Source of the DNA: Enhydrobacter aerosaccus
Lineage (GTDB): Bacteria; Pseudomonadota; Alphaproteobacteria; Reyranellales; Reyranellaceae
Assembly: GCF_900167455.1 (NCBI RefSeq)
Contig: NZ_FUWJ01000001.1
Coordinates: forward strand, 434,001-498,000
DNA: 64,000 nucleotides
Direction of reading: 5' to 3'
Of the stretch, positions 8,549 through 17,390 are shown one piece after another (the stretch's first letter is position 1; every line of letters starts with the position of its first letter). The translations under genes were made by a program, and so were the position numbers. The notes beneath the pieces were generated by a model. It saw nothing but the letters and a program-made list of their open reading frames with translations. It made no database searches and was not told the DNA's origin.

Positions 8549-9316
8549 ATGAAAGGCGCGTTGGTCACGGGAGCAGGCCTCAGGATCGGCCGCACGCTGG
8601 CGCTCGCCCTGGCGGCGGATGGCTATTTCGTGTTCGTGCATCATAACCAGGCAAAAGACGGAGCCCGAGAAACAGTGGCCGCGATTCGGGCCGCAGGAGG
8701 CCATGCGAAAGCTGTTCGCGCCGATCTGTCATCGGCCGGCCAGGCCGAATCCTTGATCAGGCGATGCAAGGCGCCCGGGGTCGGCCTTGTCTGTCTCGTG
8801 AACAACGCCTCGCTCTTCAAGCTCGATCGGGCGCCAACGGCGACGGCGGCCGCGTTCGATCTGCACATGGCAGTCAATTTGCGGGCGCCCCTTCTGCTGT
8901 CGCAGGCGCTCGCGCGGCAATTGCCGGAGGGCGAGACGGGGATGATCGTGAACCTGCTCGACCAGAAGCTGTTCAATCTCAATCCCGACTTCCTCACCTA
9001 CACCCTGTCCAAGATCGGCTTGCAGGGATTGACGACTCTGCTGGCACAGTCTTTTGCCCCGCGCTTGCGCGTGGCCGGTATCGCGCCAGGCCTGACCTTG
9101 CGCAGCGGCAGCCAGACCGACGCCCGGTTTACCGAGCAGCATACCGCCAATCCCCTGGGTGTCGGTGTGACACCCGATGATCTCGTGCGCGCGCTACGCT
9201 TCATCTTGGCGACTCCAAGCTTCACCGGCGATACGCTGATCGTCGATAGCGGAGAGCATTTGACTGGTCGACCACGCGACATTGCCTTTGACGGAAAGAA
9301 AAAGAAGCTGAAATGA
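8549..9316 (+). CDS. SDR family pteridine reductase-like protein (FolM/PTR1 type)
   Basis: A 255-residue SDR whose details match pteridine reductases rather than classical SDRs. The nucleotide motif is TGAGLRIG (7-14), with Arg in place of the usual Gly. The usual catalytic Ser is replaced by Asp138 in NLLDQK, followed by Tyr151 and Lys155 (YTLSK). In PTR1 the catalytic Asp, Tyr and Lys have the same 13- and 4-residue spacing. FolM and PTR1 reduce dihydro- or oxidised pterins to tetrahydropterins. ATG 8549 follows AGAGG. The gene overlaps folB by ATGA, which supports a pterin role. Confidence 0.85.
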   Translation: MKGALVTGAGLRIGRTLALALAADGYFVFVHHNQAKDGARETVAAIRAAGGHAKAVRADLSSAGQAESLIRRCKAPGVGLVCLVNNASLFKLDRAPTATAAAFDLHMAVNLRAPLLLSQALARQLPEGETGMIVNLLDQKLFNLNPDFLTYTLSKIGLQGLTTLLAQSFAPRLRVAGIAPGLTLRSGSQTDARFTEQHTANPLGVGVTPDDLVRALRFILATPSFTGDTLIVDSGEHLTGRPRDIAFDGKKKKLK

Positions 9317-9684
9317 CACTGCCCACCAATCGCCGCATCTTCATACGCGACTTCCGACTCCAGGTGTCGATCGGCATCCATGACTTCGAGAAGGAAGGGC
9401 CGCAGATCGTGGTCGTGAATATCGACCTGTTGCTGGAGCCCATGGAGCGGCCTCATCACGACCGCATTGGCAATGTGCTGAACTACGACGTCGTGCATGA
9501 TGGCGTCGTGACCCTCGCCAAGTCCCGCCACTTCAATCTTCAGGAGACGCTCGTCGAGGCCATTCTCGATCTCTGCCTGACGCAGCCGGGTGTCATCGAG
9601 GCGCGGGTTTCGACGGAGAAGCCGGACGTCTATCCGGATTGCCGCGTCGGCTACGAGGCCGTGCGTCGTCGCCAGCCAGGCTGA
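9313..9684 (+). CDS. folB: Dihydroneopterin aldolase
   Basis: A 123-residue protein of normal FolB length. Landmarks are GIHDFEKEGPQ (21-31), LNYD (56-59), HFNLQETL (73-80) and STEKPDVYPD with Lys103, the family's active-site lysine. The enzyme cleaves 7,8-dihydroneopterin to 6-hydroxymethyldihydropterin and glycolaldehyde, and many members also epimerise. It starts inside the stop of the pteridine reductase gene (ATGA, 9313-9316), so the two are translationally coupled. It could serve folate synthesis or a dedicated pterin product. Confidence 0.92.
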   Translation: MTLPTNRRIFIRDFRLQVSIGIHDFEKEGPQIVVVNIDLLLEPMERPHHDRIGNVLNYDVVHDGVVTLAKSRHFNLQETLVEAILDLCLTQPGVIEARVSTEKPDVYPDCRVGYEAVRRRQPG

Positions 9685-9691
9685 TGGGTAG

Positions 9692-10612
9692 ATGACCAGT
9701 CTGCCGCCGACTACGGGGCGGCGCGCCTCTCTCGTCCTGCTGTTCGCCGCTCTGATCTGGGGATCGATGATCCCGGTCCTGGCAGCGCTGGCGGAGCACT
9801 ACGACAAGTGGCTTCTGTCCTGGCTGCGCTATGTCCTTGGCATGCCTGTCCTATGGCTTGCCGTATGGATGACGGCGCCGCCAAAGACCAAGACAAGACC
9901 GGTCCGGCCATTGCAGCTTCTAAGCCTAGGCGCGGCCATGACGGCCTTCTCCGTGCTCTACACATTCGGTGTCTCACGCTCTCACCCTGCAACGGCCGCC
10001 ATCGTCCTGACCTGCGGCCCGATCTGGGCGACCTTGTTGGCGCGGCTGATGCTGAGGACACCGATGCCGCCCGGATTCTTCGTTACGCTGGTTCTGGTCC
10101 TCACAGGCGGCGTGCTGGTGGTACTGGGGACCCCGCAGGCAGCGGCAGGCCTTGGCTTCCGCGGTGGCGAGCTCCTGCTGGTGATCGCGCAATTCTGCTG
10201 GAGTTGGTATTCGATCCGGGCTCAACAATGGCTTGCCGATCGGGGACAGATCGCCTTGTCCGCCCTGACCTCGACGGTGGCCAGCGGCCTGTTGGGACTG
10301 GTGTGCATCGGCGTATGGATGTCGATCGGAATCGAATGGCCAACCCATGCGCCGACCGCTCTGGATCTCGGCATGATCGCATGGGTCGGGGTGCTCGGCG
10401 TGGCTGTGGCAATTCTGCTGTGGAATGTCGGCGTATCGATGGTCGGCGTGCCGATCGCGTCGCTCTATTCGAATTCCGCTCCGATCTTTGCCATTGGTCT
10501 CGCAGCCTTCATGGGTAAAGAACCGACTTGGCTTCAGGTCGCTGGTGGCGCTGTCGTGCTCGGCGCCATTGCCCTTCTGCAGGCTCGTCAGATCAGGACT
10601 GGGCGCCGATGA
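9692..10612 (+). CDS. DMT (EamA) family transporter, first of a tandem pair
   Basis: A 306-residue inner-membrane protein with about ten transmembrane helices in two EamA halves (first half from LLFAALIWGSMIPVL; second from LLLVIAQFCWSWYSIRAQ). EamA proteins export amino acids, metabolites or nucleotide-sugar-related compounds. It starts 7 bases after folB and overlaps the second DMT gene by ATGA. The substrate is unknown; operon context suggests a pterin, amino sugar or a product made from them. Confidence 0.88.
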   Translation: MTSLPPTTGRRASLVLLFAALIWGSMIPVLAALAEHYDKWLLSWLRYVLGMPVLWLAVWMTAPPKTKTRPVRPLQLLSLGAAMTAFSVLYTFGVSRSHPATAAIVLTCGPIWATLLARLMLRTPMPPGFFVTLVLVLTGGVLVVLGTPQAAAGLGFRGGELLLVIAQFCWSWYSIRAQQWLADRGQIALSALTSTVASGLLGLVCIGVWMSIGIEWPTHAPTALDLGMIAWVGVLGVAVAILLWNVGVSMVGVPIASLYSNSAPIFAIGLAAFMGKEPTWLQVAGGAVVLGAIALLQARQIRTGRR

Positions 10613-11535
10613 GGCACGAACACCGCCATCTGCTGGGCGCATTCGCGGCCATGCTGTTCGTCGGAGCAAGTTGGGGTGCCAACCTGCCCGTGACCAAGGT
10701 AATGCTGCGCTATTTCGATTTGCTGCCCTTAGCAGCCATGCGGACAATAGCGGCAACGGCGGCATTGGCGTTGCTTCTGTGGATCGTCGAGGGTTCGCGC
10801 ACCCTCAGGATCGACCTTGGACCGGTGAGGTTTCTGTCACTCGGCTTCATGATGTCGAGCTTCTTCGCGATCTATGCGCTCGGCATCTATTACAGCAACC
10901 CGATCTCGGCGGCGGCGGTGCAGGTGGCGGGACCCCTGGTGTCCGCCCTAACGGTCCGTCTGGTGACCGGCACACGCTTCGATCCAGGCTTCGGCGTAGC
11001 GTTGGGATTGACGTTGCTGGGCGGCGTCATTCTCTCGACAAGCAGCCTGGTCGGCACTGGTCCCGTCTCCCTGGGCGGGGGAGAACTCATCGTTCTCTTG
11101 AGCAATGCATTGTGGGCGCTCTACAGCATCAAGGCCCAGGCTTGGTTCGAGCGCGCAAGCCAGCTTCATCGTGCCTATGTCGCATCGCTTTCGGCCATGG
11201 GCTGGCTGACCGTAATCAGCCTTGTCCTGGTAGCACTCGGTGCCGCCCGTTCGCCCTCCGGCATTTCCGATGGCTGGGTATGGACGCAGCTTCTCGTCGT
11301 GGCCGTGCTGGCGAGTGGCCTTGGCGGGTATTTCTGGAATATCGGCGCCAGTCGCCTCGGCGTGGCGATAGCCTCGCTCTGGGTCAATCTCGTGCCGTTT
11401 TTCGCCGTCCTTTGGTCGATGGCCTATGGCTATTGGCCCAATGGCTACCAGATCGTCGGCGGCTTGGTGGCTCTGACCGGAGTGGTGTACATGCAATGGC
11501 GCAAGCTGCAGATCATGAACGCGATTCCCCGATGA
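10609..11535 (+). CDS. DMT (EamA) family transporter, second of a tandem pair
   Basis: A 308-residue relative of the preceding gene with the same ten-helix, two-EamA layout (MLFVGASWGANLPVTK near the N-terminus; GGELIVLLSNALWALYSIKAQ at the start of the second half). ATG 10609 lies in the stop of the first DMT gene, and its own stop overlaps the FdtA-like gene. A pair of coupled EamA proteins may form a heterodimer, as in small multidrug resistance pairs; this is inference. Confidence 0.88.
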   Translation: MRHEHRHLLGAFAAMLFVGASWGANLPVTKVMLRYFDLLPLAAMRTIAATAALALLLWIVEGSRTLRIDLGPVRFLSLGFMMSSFFAIYALGIYYSNPISAAAVQVAGPLVSALTVRLVTGTRFDPGFGVALGLTLLGGVILSTSSLVGTGPVSLGGGELIVLLSNALWALYSIKAQAWFERASQLHRAYVASLSAMGWLTVISLVLVALGAARSPSGISDGWVWTQLLVVAVLASGLGGYFWNIGASRLGVAIASLWVNLVPFFAVLWSMAYGYWPNGYQIVGGLVALTGVVYMQWRKLQIMNAIPR

Positions 11536-11966
11536 CTTCTCCTTCTCCTCTTGGCGTCCGCGGTTGCCAGTGGATCGATGTGCCAGGCGCCTCCGATGCG
11601 CGTGGCAGCGTCAATTTCCTCGAGTTCGGTCAGGCGCTGGATTTCCAGCCACGCCGGATTTTCTGGCTGCATCACGTGGCACCGGGGCAGTGGCGAGGCC
11701 GGCACGGACATCGTATGTCGAAGCTGGTGCTCGTGGCCCTGAATGGTCACTGCCTGCTGCATCTCGACGACGGTACGGTAAGGCAACAGGTGCGGCTCGA
11801 TGACCCCGCCAAGGCGCTCTATATGGGCCCCTGGGTGTGGCATGAGCTGACAGACTTCGCGCCACAGACGGCGGTGATGGTCATTGCGTCGTCTTTCTAT
11901 GAAGAGGTCGAGTACTTGCGCGACTACGAGACGTTCAGGCGCGAAGTCGGAGGACAGGGACGATGA
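11532..11966 (+). CDS. FdtA/QdtA-type cupin (dTDP-6-deoxy-hexopyranosid-4-ulose 3,4-ketoisomerase-like)
   Basis: A 144-residue single-domain cupin of the WxcM/FdtA group. The family signatures are [16 protein letters not shown] (His58 and His60, aligned with the catalytic histidines of FdtA), the LHLDDG strand turn, and the C-terminal [17 protein letters not shown]. FdtA and QdtA convert dTDP-4-keto-6-deoxyglucose to the 3-keto isomer for later transamination. It is coupled by ATGA on both sides, and the next gene is a DegT aminotransferase, the expected partner. The RmlB enzyme that would supply substrate is encoded at 28580-29635. Confidence 0.85.
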   Translation: MTSPSPLGVRGCQWIDVPGASDARGSVNFLEFGQALDFQPRRIFWLHHVAPGQWRGRHGHRMSKLVLVALNGHCLLHLDDGTVRQQVRLDDPAKALYMGPWVWHELTDFAPQTAVMVIASSFYEEVEYLRDYETFRREVGGQGR

Positions 11967-13063
11967 TCCCGTTTCTGGACATGAAGTCGGCCTATGCCGA
12001 GTTGAAGGCTGAACTCGATGATGCATACCGACGCGTGATGGAGTCGGGCTGGTTCGTTCTCGGCAAGGAAGTCGAGACGTTCGAGGCCCAGTATGCGTCC
12101 TTTTGCGGGGCGCGCTATTGCATCGGTCTCGGCAATGGGCTCGAAGCCCTCGAACTCGTTCTCAGGGCCTGGAATATCGGTCCGGGCGACGAGGTGATTG
12201 TCCCGTCCAACACTTACATCGCTACGTGGCTTGCAGTGACGGCTGTTGGTGCCAAGGCCGTGCCCGTGGAACCCACGCCGGCGGGCCCGAATATCGATCC
12301 CGAGCGAATAGGGGCGTCGATCACGGCACGCACGAAGGCGATCATGCCGGTCCATCTCTATGGCGAACCTGCCGACATGGACGCGATCATGGCGTTGGCC
12401 GAGAAGCACGGGCTCAAGGTCATCGAGGATGTGGCCCAGGCTCAAGGCGCTCGCGTCCGTGGTCGTCGCACCGGCAGTCTCGGCCATGCTGGCGCGCACA
12501 GTTTCTTCCCGACCAAGAATATCGGTGCCTTCGGTGACGGTGGAGCGGTGACAACCGACGATGCCGTGCTCGCCGAGCGGTTGCGGGCGCTCCGCAACTA
12601 CGGCAGTAAGGTAAAATACGTAAACATCGAACGCGGATTCAATTCGCGGCTTGACGAATTGCAGGCGGCCTTTCTCCAAGTGAAGCTGCGCGTGCTCGAT
12701 TCATGGAACGAACGTCGGCGTCGGATCGCGGCGCTCTATGACGACAAGCTGAGCGGAATTCCGGGGCTTGGCCTTCCGCGGGCGCCGCAATGGGCTGAAC
12801 CTGTCTGGCATCTTTATGTCGTGCGCACAGCCCGCCGCGCAGAGCTGATGAAAGCCCTGGATAAGGCAGGCATCGGGGCGTTGATCCACTATCCGATCCC
12901 ACCGCACCTGCAACAGGCCTACGCGGATCTCGGCGCGTCGAAGGGAAGCTTTCCCTTGGCGGAAGCGCTCGCCGATACTGTTCTCAGCTTGCCCATGGGG
13001 CCGCACCTGCCTGAAAGCGCGGTCGATGAAGTTGCGGTCGTCGTCCGACATACGCTGGGCTGA
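11963..13063 (+). CDS. DegT/DnrJ/EryC1/StrS aminotransferase (FdtB/QdtB-like)
   Basis: A 366-residue PLP enzyme of the nucleotide-sugar aminotransferase family. EDVAQAQGA (155-163) places the pyridine-binding Asp156, and [15 protein letters not shown] (180-194) contains the Schiff-base Lys185. The partner FdtA-like gene just upstream implies amination at C3 of dTDP-3-keto-6-deoxyhexose, giving a 3-amino-3,6-dideoxyhexose. It is the last gene of the six-gene operon starting at 8549. No acetyltransferase or glycosyltransferase follows, so the acceptor is unknown. Confidence 0.9.
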   Translation: MIPFLDMKSAYAELKAELDDAYRRVMESGWFVLGKEVETFEAQYASFCGARYCIGLGNGLEALELVLRAWNIGPGDEVIVPSNTYIATWLAVTAVGAKAVPVEPTPAGPNIDPERIGASITARTKAIMPVHLYGEPADMDAIMALAEKHGLKVIEDVAQAQGARVRGRRTGSLGHAGAHSFFPTKNIGAFGDGGAVTTDDAVLAERLRALRNYGSKVKYVNIERGFNSRLDELQAAFLQVKLRVLDSWNERRRRIAALYDDKLSGIPGLGLPRAPQWAEPVWHLYVVRTARRAELMKALDKAGIGALIHYPIPPHLQQAYADLGASKGSFPLAEALADTVLSLPMGPHLPESAVDEVAVVVRHTLG

Positions 13064-13078
13064 CAAGGAGGTGCCCGC

Positions 13079-13312
13079 CTACATGTTTTCCGATGGCGGA
13101 TGGATGCCGTTATAGTTCCGGTAATAGTCCCATTTTGAGCTGTAGTAGCGCGTCGGGTAGGCGTTGGAATATCCGTAGGAATAGCCTGGCGAATAATACC
13201 CGTAGGCGGGCGCGTAAGCGTAGTTTGGACCGTAGTAATAGGGCCGCTCTGCGCATCCGGCGCTAGTGGCGACAACGGCGGCGAGAGCGGCCACACAGAG
13301 TGCGGTTCTCAT
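13079..13312 (-). CDS. Small tyrosine-rich lipoprotein
   Basis: A 77-residue protein beginning MRTALCVAALAAVVATSAGC, a lipoprotein signal peptide with lipobox SAGC. The mature part is very rich in Tyr, Gly, Pro and Ser (YYYGPNYAYAPAYGYY) and would be disordered. It probably sits in an envelope membrane; no function is known. The frame is open further upstream, but this start is the one that gives a signal peptide. It is divergent from the LLM oxidoreductase. Confidence 0.7.
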   Translation of the reverse strand: MRTALCVAALAAVVATSAGCAERPYYYGPNYAYAPAYGYYSPGYSYGYSNAYPTRYYSSKWDYYRNYNGIHPPSENM

Positions 13313-13427
13313 GGTTGGCTCCTTGGCTGTCCAGGAAGTCAACCCGCTTGCGGGAGCGTGGTTCCGTGTCGCAGTCTGCAACCGCAACGACGGCCGCGCT
13401 TGCATAATCAGCAGAGGAGACAAAGGC

Positions 13428-14279
13428 ATGAAGATCGGGGCTGTGATGTTCTTCACGGCGGACTCCATGCGACCTGCTGCGCTCGGGCGGGCGATGGAGG
13501 AGCGCGGCTTCGAATCGCTGTGGGTGCCGGAACACACCCACATCCCCTCGTCACGCAAGTCGGCCTATCCGGCGGGCGGCGGCCTGGTCCGGGCCTATTA
13601 CGAGATTATGGATCCGTTTCTTGCGCTGAACGCGGCGGCGACCGCGACGACGACGCTCAAGATCGGTACGGGCATTTGCCTGGTCATTCAGCGCGACCCG
13701 ATTGTTACCGCCAAGATGGTGTCCAGCATCGACCAGCTGTCGGATGGCCGCTTCCTGTTTGGCGTTGGCAACGGTTGGAACCAGGATGAAATCGAGAACC
13801 ACGGCACGGAGTTCAAGACGCGGCATAAGTTGGCGCGTGAGCGGATCGAGGCGATGAAAAAGATCTGGATGGAGGAAGAGCCCGAGTATCACGGCGAATT
13901 CGTCAATTTCGACAAGATGAAGCAATGGCCAAAGCCGATACAGAAGCCGCACCCGCCGATCATCGTTGGTGGCGGATTTCCCCACGCAGCCCGTCGCGCG
14001 ATCCGCTACGGCGATGGTTGGATTCCGCGCGACGACTGGCTCGAGCGCGACGGCATGGGCATCATCGCCGAGTTTCGAAAGATGGCAATCGATGCGGGGC
14101 GCGATCCGGCCAGCCTTCCGGTCAGCATTTTCCGGGTCCCCGACAAGATCGACCGCCTGCGCCTGTGTGAGGATATAGGGATCGACCGTGTCGTCTTCTC
14201 CCTGCCGGCCGAGAAAGAAGAAAAAATCCTGCCCATTCTCGATCGCTGGGCCGAATTGAAGCAACAGATGGGCGGTTGA
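13428..14279 (+). CDS. LLM class (luciferase-like) oxidoreductase
   Basis: A 283-residue TIM-barrel protein of the bacterial luciferase family, most like the F420-associated TIGR03619 group. Landmarks are MKIGAVMFFTADSMRP, LWVPEHTHIP, IGTGICLVIQRDP, FLFGVGNGWNQDEIENHG and PPIIVGGGFPHAARRAIRYGDGW. AGAGGAGA ends 7 bases before ATG 13428, so the earlier frame start is rejected. Members use FMNH2 or F420 for oxidations; the cofactor cannot be told here. Its 3' end faces the HlyD gene. Confidence 0.88.
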   Translation: MKIGAVMFFTADSMRPAALGRAMEERGFESLWVPEHTHIPSSRKSAYPAGGGLVRAYYEIMDPFLALNAAATATTTLKIGTGICLVIQRDPIVTAKMVSSIDQLSDGRFLFGVGNGWNQDEIENHGTEFKTRHKLARERIEAMKKIWMEEEPEYHGEFVNFDKMKQWPKPIQKPHPPIIVGGGFPHAARRAIRYGDGWIPRDDWLERDGMGIIAEFRKMAIDAGRDPASLPVSIFRVPDKIDRLRLCEDIGIDRVVFSLPAEKEEKILPILDRWAELKQQMGG

Positions 14280-14325
14280 GCAGGTCGGCCACGCGAAGAC
14301 GACTGTGGCTGGCGCCCCGGCCTGC

Positions 14326-15651
14326 CTACTTCTGTCGAAAGGCCCGGCTGAAGGACTGGGTAAGCGGCCCCACGATGTAATCGAATGCCGTCCGGCTTTC
14401 TGTCGGGATCATGACTGTGGCCGGCATCCCCGGATACAGGCGGATCCCCGGCAAGCTTGCGAGTTCCGTCACATCCGGCCGCACCGAAGCAACGTAGTAA
14501 GGGCTGTTGGTCTTGGGATCCGTAAGGCGATCGGCCGAGACCTGGAGCACTTCTCCACGGATCGTGGGCACGATGCGCTGCTTGTAGGCGGTGAGATGTA
14601 CCTCCGCCTTCATGCCCGGATGCACGTCACTGATTTCATCGACGGCGACCTGAACCTCGACGGTAAGCGAATCCTCGTCGGGCACGATGTCGAGAATCTT
14701 CTCTCCGCGCTGGATCACGCCCCCGATGGAAAATACGCTGAGCCCAACGACCCGCCCCGCGTAGGGAGCGCGTATCTCCATGCGGCTCAGCACGGCTTCG
14801 GCGTTCGCAAGTTTCGGCAGCACCTCGACCAGCTTTGCCTGGATCTCGCGTAGGTCCTTCGTGATATCGGCCATATGGTCGTTGCCGAGCTGGGCGATCT
14901 GCAGCTCCTGCTCGGCGATGGCTTGACGAAACTTGGCGATGTTGGCCTGGGCATCCGCCGCCTGTCCGTCGAGGCTGTAGGCCGTACGCTGGAGCTGGAG
15001 AAGGCGCGGTCGAGGTAGCAGCATCTTGTCGACCAGCGGCGCGACGCTGTCGGCTTCGCTGCGGACCGATTGGATCTGTTCATTGTAAGCCCGCACCTGG
15101 GCCTCGGCGCCTTCGATCTGCGATTGAAGCTGGTGGATCTTTTCGCCGATGACCTTCCGTTGCCCGTCGATCGCTGCGCGCCGGCTTTCGAACTGCTTGA
15201 TCTGGCCGGTCCAGATGCTCCGGGCGTAGGAATCGTCTCCCCGGTTCGCCAGATCGGCCGGTATGGTCATTTCACCGGCGTTGGCGAGTTCGGTGAGCAG
15301 GCGAACCTCGGTGGCACGCAGGACGACATACTGCTCGGACAGGACTTGGAATTCGGCTTTGGCCTGGGTGTCGTCGAGCACGATCAGAACATCGCCCACA
15401 TTGACGTGGTCGCCTTCCTTAACGCGCAGGTCCTTGACGATGCCACCATCCAGGTGCTGCACGCTTTTTCGATTGCCTTCGACCTTCACCATGCCGTTGG
15501 TGACGACCGCTCCGTTGAGGGGAGCGATCGTCGACCATAAGCCGAGGCCGCCGAAGAACAGGCCGATTATCAGCCAGCCCGCCACTGCGGCGCGCCGGAT
15601 CGAGTCGCTATCGATGTCATTCGAGCAGGGCGCAGAGAGGTGCGGATTCAT
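14326..15651 (-). CDS. HlyD family type I secretion periplasmic adaptor (membrane fusion protein)
   Basis: A 441-residue adaptor. One N-terminal membrane helix (about 20-42) is followed by a biotinyl-lipoyl-like hairpin (VQHLDGGIVKDLRVKEGDHVNVGDVLIVLDDTQ), a long alpha-helical hairpin, and a beta-barrel region ending near EVHLTAYKQRIVPTIRGEVLQVS. It links the inner-membrane ABC protein to a TolC-like outer-membrane channel. It overlaps the ABC gene by 4 bases and lies third in the secretion operon. No TolC homologue is encoded in the window. Confidence 0.93.
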   Translation of the reverse strand: MNPHLSAPCSNDIDSDSIRRAAVAGWLIIGLFFGGLGLWSTIAPLNGAVVTNGMVKVEGNRKSVQHLDGGIVKDLRVKEGDHVNVGDVLIVLDDTQAKAEFQVLSEQYVVLRATEVRLLTELANAGEMTIPADLANRGDDSYARSIWTGQIKQFESRRAAIDGQRKVIGEKIHQLQSQIEGAEAQVRAYNEQIQSVRSEADSVAPLVDKMLLPRPRLLQLQRTAYSLDGQAADAQANIAKFRQAIAEQELQIAQLGNDHMADITKDLREIQAKLVEVLPKLANAEAVLSRMEIRAPYAGRVVGLSVFSIGGVIQRGEKILDIVPDEDSLTVEVQVAVDEISDVHPGMKAEVHLTAYKQRIVPTIRGEVLQVSADRLTDPKTNSPYYVASVRPDVTELASLPGIRLYPGMPATVMIPTESRTAFDYIVGPLTQSFSRAFRQK

Positions 15652-17384
15652 TGGGCTCTCGCTGTATTGGCCGGCCGGCGCATGGCCTGCACCGTGGCTG
15701 GTGGTGCGACGGCGGAGACACGATTGAGGTGTGCAAGGACATCGGCGCGCGGCCCGAACATCTCGACGGCGCCGTCACGCAGAACAAGAATCTTGTCCGC
15801 CATGCTGATCGTGCTCGGGCGGTGGGAGACAAGAACGACCGTGGTTCCACGCTCCTTGAGCGCCTGGACACATCTGGCGAGGGCCAGATCGCCGTCGGCG
15901 TCCAGATTGGAACTCGGCTCGTCGAGCACTACAAGGCTGGGATGGCCGTACACGGCTCGGGCCAAGGCCAGCCGCTGGCGGTAACCGCCTGACAGAACGG
16001 CGCCACCTTCTCCGACCGCTGTCTCGTATCCATCCGGCAGACGAAGAATCAACTCGTGCACGCCGGCCATTTGCGTGGCATGAACCGTCTCCTGATCGTC
16101 GCCGGGCTGGAAGCGATTGATGTTGGCGGCAACCGTGTCCGAGAAGAGCTCGATGTCCTGCGGCAAGTATCCGACATACCGCCCGAGAGTGCCGCGTGAC
16201 CAGGTGGCGACATCGGCCCCGTCCAGTCGGACCGTGCCCGCACTCGGCTGCAACACGCCGACAAGATGCCGTGCAAGGGTTGACTTGCCGGCCCCGGACG
16301 GGCCGATCACGGCGAGAACCTCGCCTGCATCGATCGAAAACGAGACGCTGCGCAGGATGGGCTTTGCCTGTCCCGGCGCGACATAGGAAGCGGCCTCGAC
16401 CGACAGTTGTCCCTTTGGTCGTGGGAGCGCAATCGGCGTCGGCCGCGCATGGCGCTCGCCAAACAGCGCAACGAGTCGCGTCCAGGCACCCCGAACCGAG
16501 ACCAGGTTGCGCCAGGATCCCACGACCTGTTCTATGGGAAGAAGTGCACGACCGAGCAGAAGGCTGGCGGCGAACATCGAGCCGGCCGTGACCGTCTTCT
16601 CGATCACGAGGTAAGCGCCCAGACCGAGAATTACCGACTGCATCGACAGGCGCAGGAAGCGGATGAGGCTCTGAATGGTCGCCGCCCGGTCACTGGCGGT
16701 GACCTGGCGGCTGATCATCTGGCTACGGTCGCGAGCCCAGCGAGCAAGCACCCCCTCGATCATCCCCATGGCGCGGATCGCTTCCACGTTGCGCAGGCTC
16801 ATCTCGGTGAAGCTGTAATTGCGGGCGGAGGCTGCATTGGCGTCCGACAGCGGAGCGTCGACCAGCCATTCGTTGGCGAGCGCCATCAGGACCAGCAGCA
16901 CGCTGCATCCGAGGGCGAAGGCGCCCAGGCTCCAATGGAGCATGAAGATCACGGCAATGTAGATCGGTGCCCAAGGCAGATCGAACAGGGCATGGATGCC
17001 GGAGCCGCTGATGAACTGACGAAAACTGTCAAAGTCACGCAGGAACTGGCTACGCGCGCCGCCGGCGACAGCCGGCCGCTCGACGATGGCAGTCATGATA
17101 CGGGGCGCGACACGCCTGTCGATGCGCACGCTGGCACGGGTCAGCACGTGGGCGCGCGCGATATCGAGTCCCGAGAGTGTCAGATACGCCAGAAGCAGAA
17201 CGAGGGTGAGCATCACCAGCGTAACCTCACTCCCGCTGGGAACCACTCTGTCGTAAAGCTGCAGCATATAAAGAGGGCCGGCCAGGTAGAGCAGGTTGAT
17301 GGCCAGGCTGAACGCTCCGGCGGTAGCGAAATAGCTGCCGCTGGAACGCAACAGATCGACAAGTTCGGAGGGTCTGCGGGTCAT
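15648..17384 (-). CDS. Type I secretion system permease/ATPase (PrtD/HasD family)
   Basis: A 578-residue ABC exporter half. The N-terminal membrane domain has about six helices (residues about 20-300) with no C39 peptidase or C39-like domain, as in the PrtD/HasD group. The ATPase domain has Walker A GPSGAGKST, signature LSGGYRQRLALARAV, Walker B LVVLDEPSSNLD and the H-loop LVSHRPS. It exports proteins with an uncleaved C-terminal signal. The stop of the large substrate gene lies only 7 bases upstream, so substrate, ABC protein and adaptor form one operon. Confidence 0.94.
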   Translation of the reverse strand: MTRRPSELVDLLRSSGSYFATAGAFSLAINLLYLAGPLYMLQLYDRVVPSGSEVTLVMLTLVLLLAYLTLSGLDIARAHVLTRASVRIDRRVAPRIMTAIVERPAVAGGARSQFLRDFDSFRQFISGSGIHALFDLPWAPIYIAVIFMLHWSLGAFALGCSVLLVLMALANEWLVDAPLSDANAASARNYSFTEMSLRNVEAIRAMGMIEGVLARWARDRSQMISRQVTASDRAATIQSLIRFLRLSMQSVILGLGAYLVIEKTVTAGSMFAASLLLGRALLPIEQVVGSWRNLVSVRGAWTRLVALFGERHARPTPIALPRPKGQLSVEAASYVAPGQAKPILRSVSFSIDAGEVLAVIGPSGAGKSTLARHLVGVLQPSAGTVRLDGADVATWSRGTLGRYVGYLPQDIELFSDTVAANINRFQPGDDQETVHATQMAGVHELILRLPDGYETAVGEGGAVLSGGYRQRLALARAVYGHPSLVVLDEPSSNLDADGDLALARCVQALKERGTTVVLVSHRPSTISMADKILVLRDGAVEMFGPRADVLAHLNRVSAVAPPATVQAMRRPANTARAQ

Positions 17385-17390
17385 TGTCGA

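Noticed and set aside
14280..14325. Bidirectional terminator between the LLM and HlyD genes
   Set aside because: Only a 5-bp GCCAC/GTGGC stem with a 12-base loop and no T-run was found, which is not enough to call.
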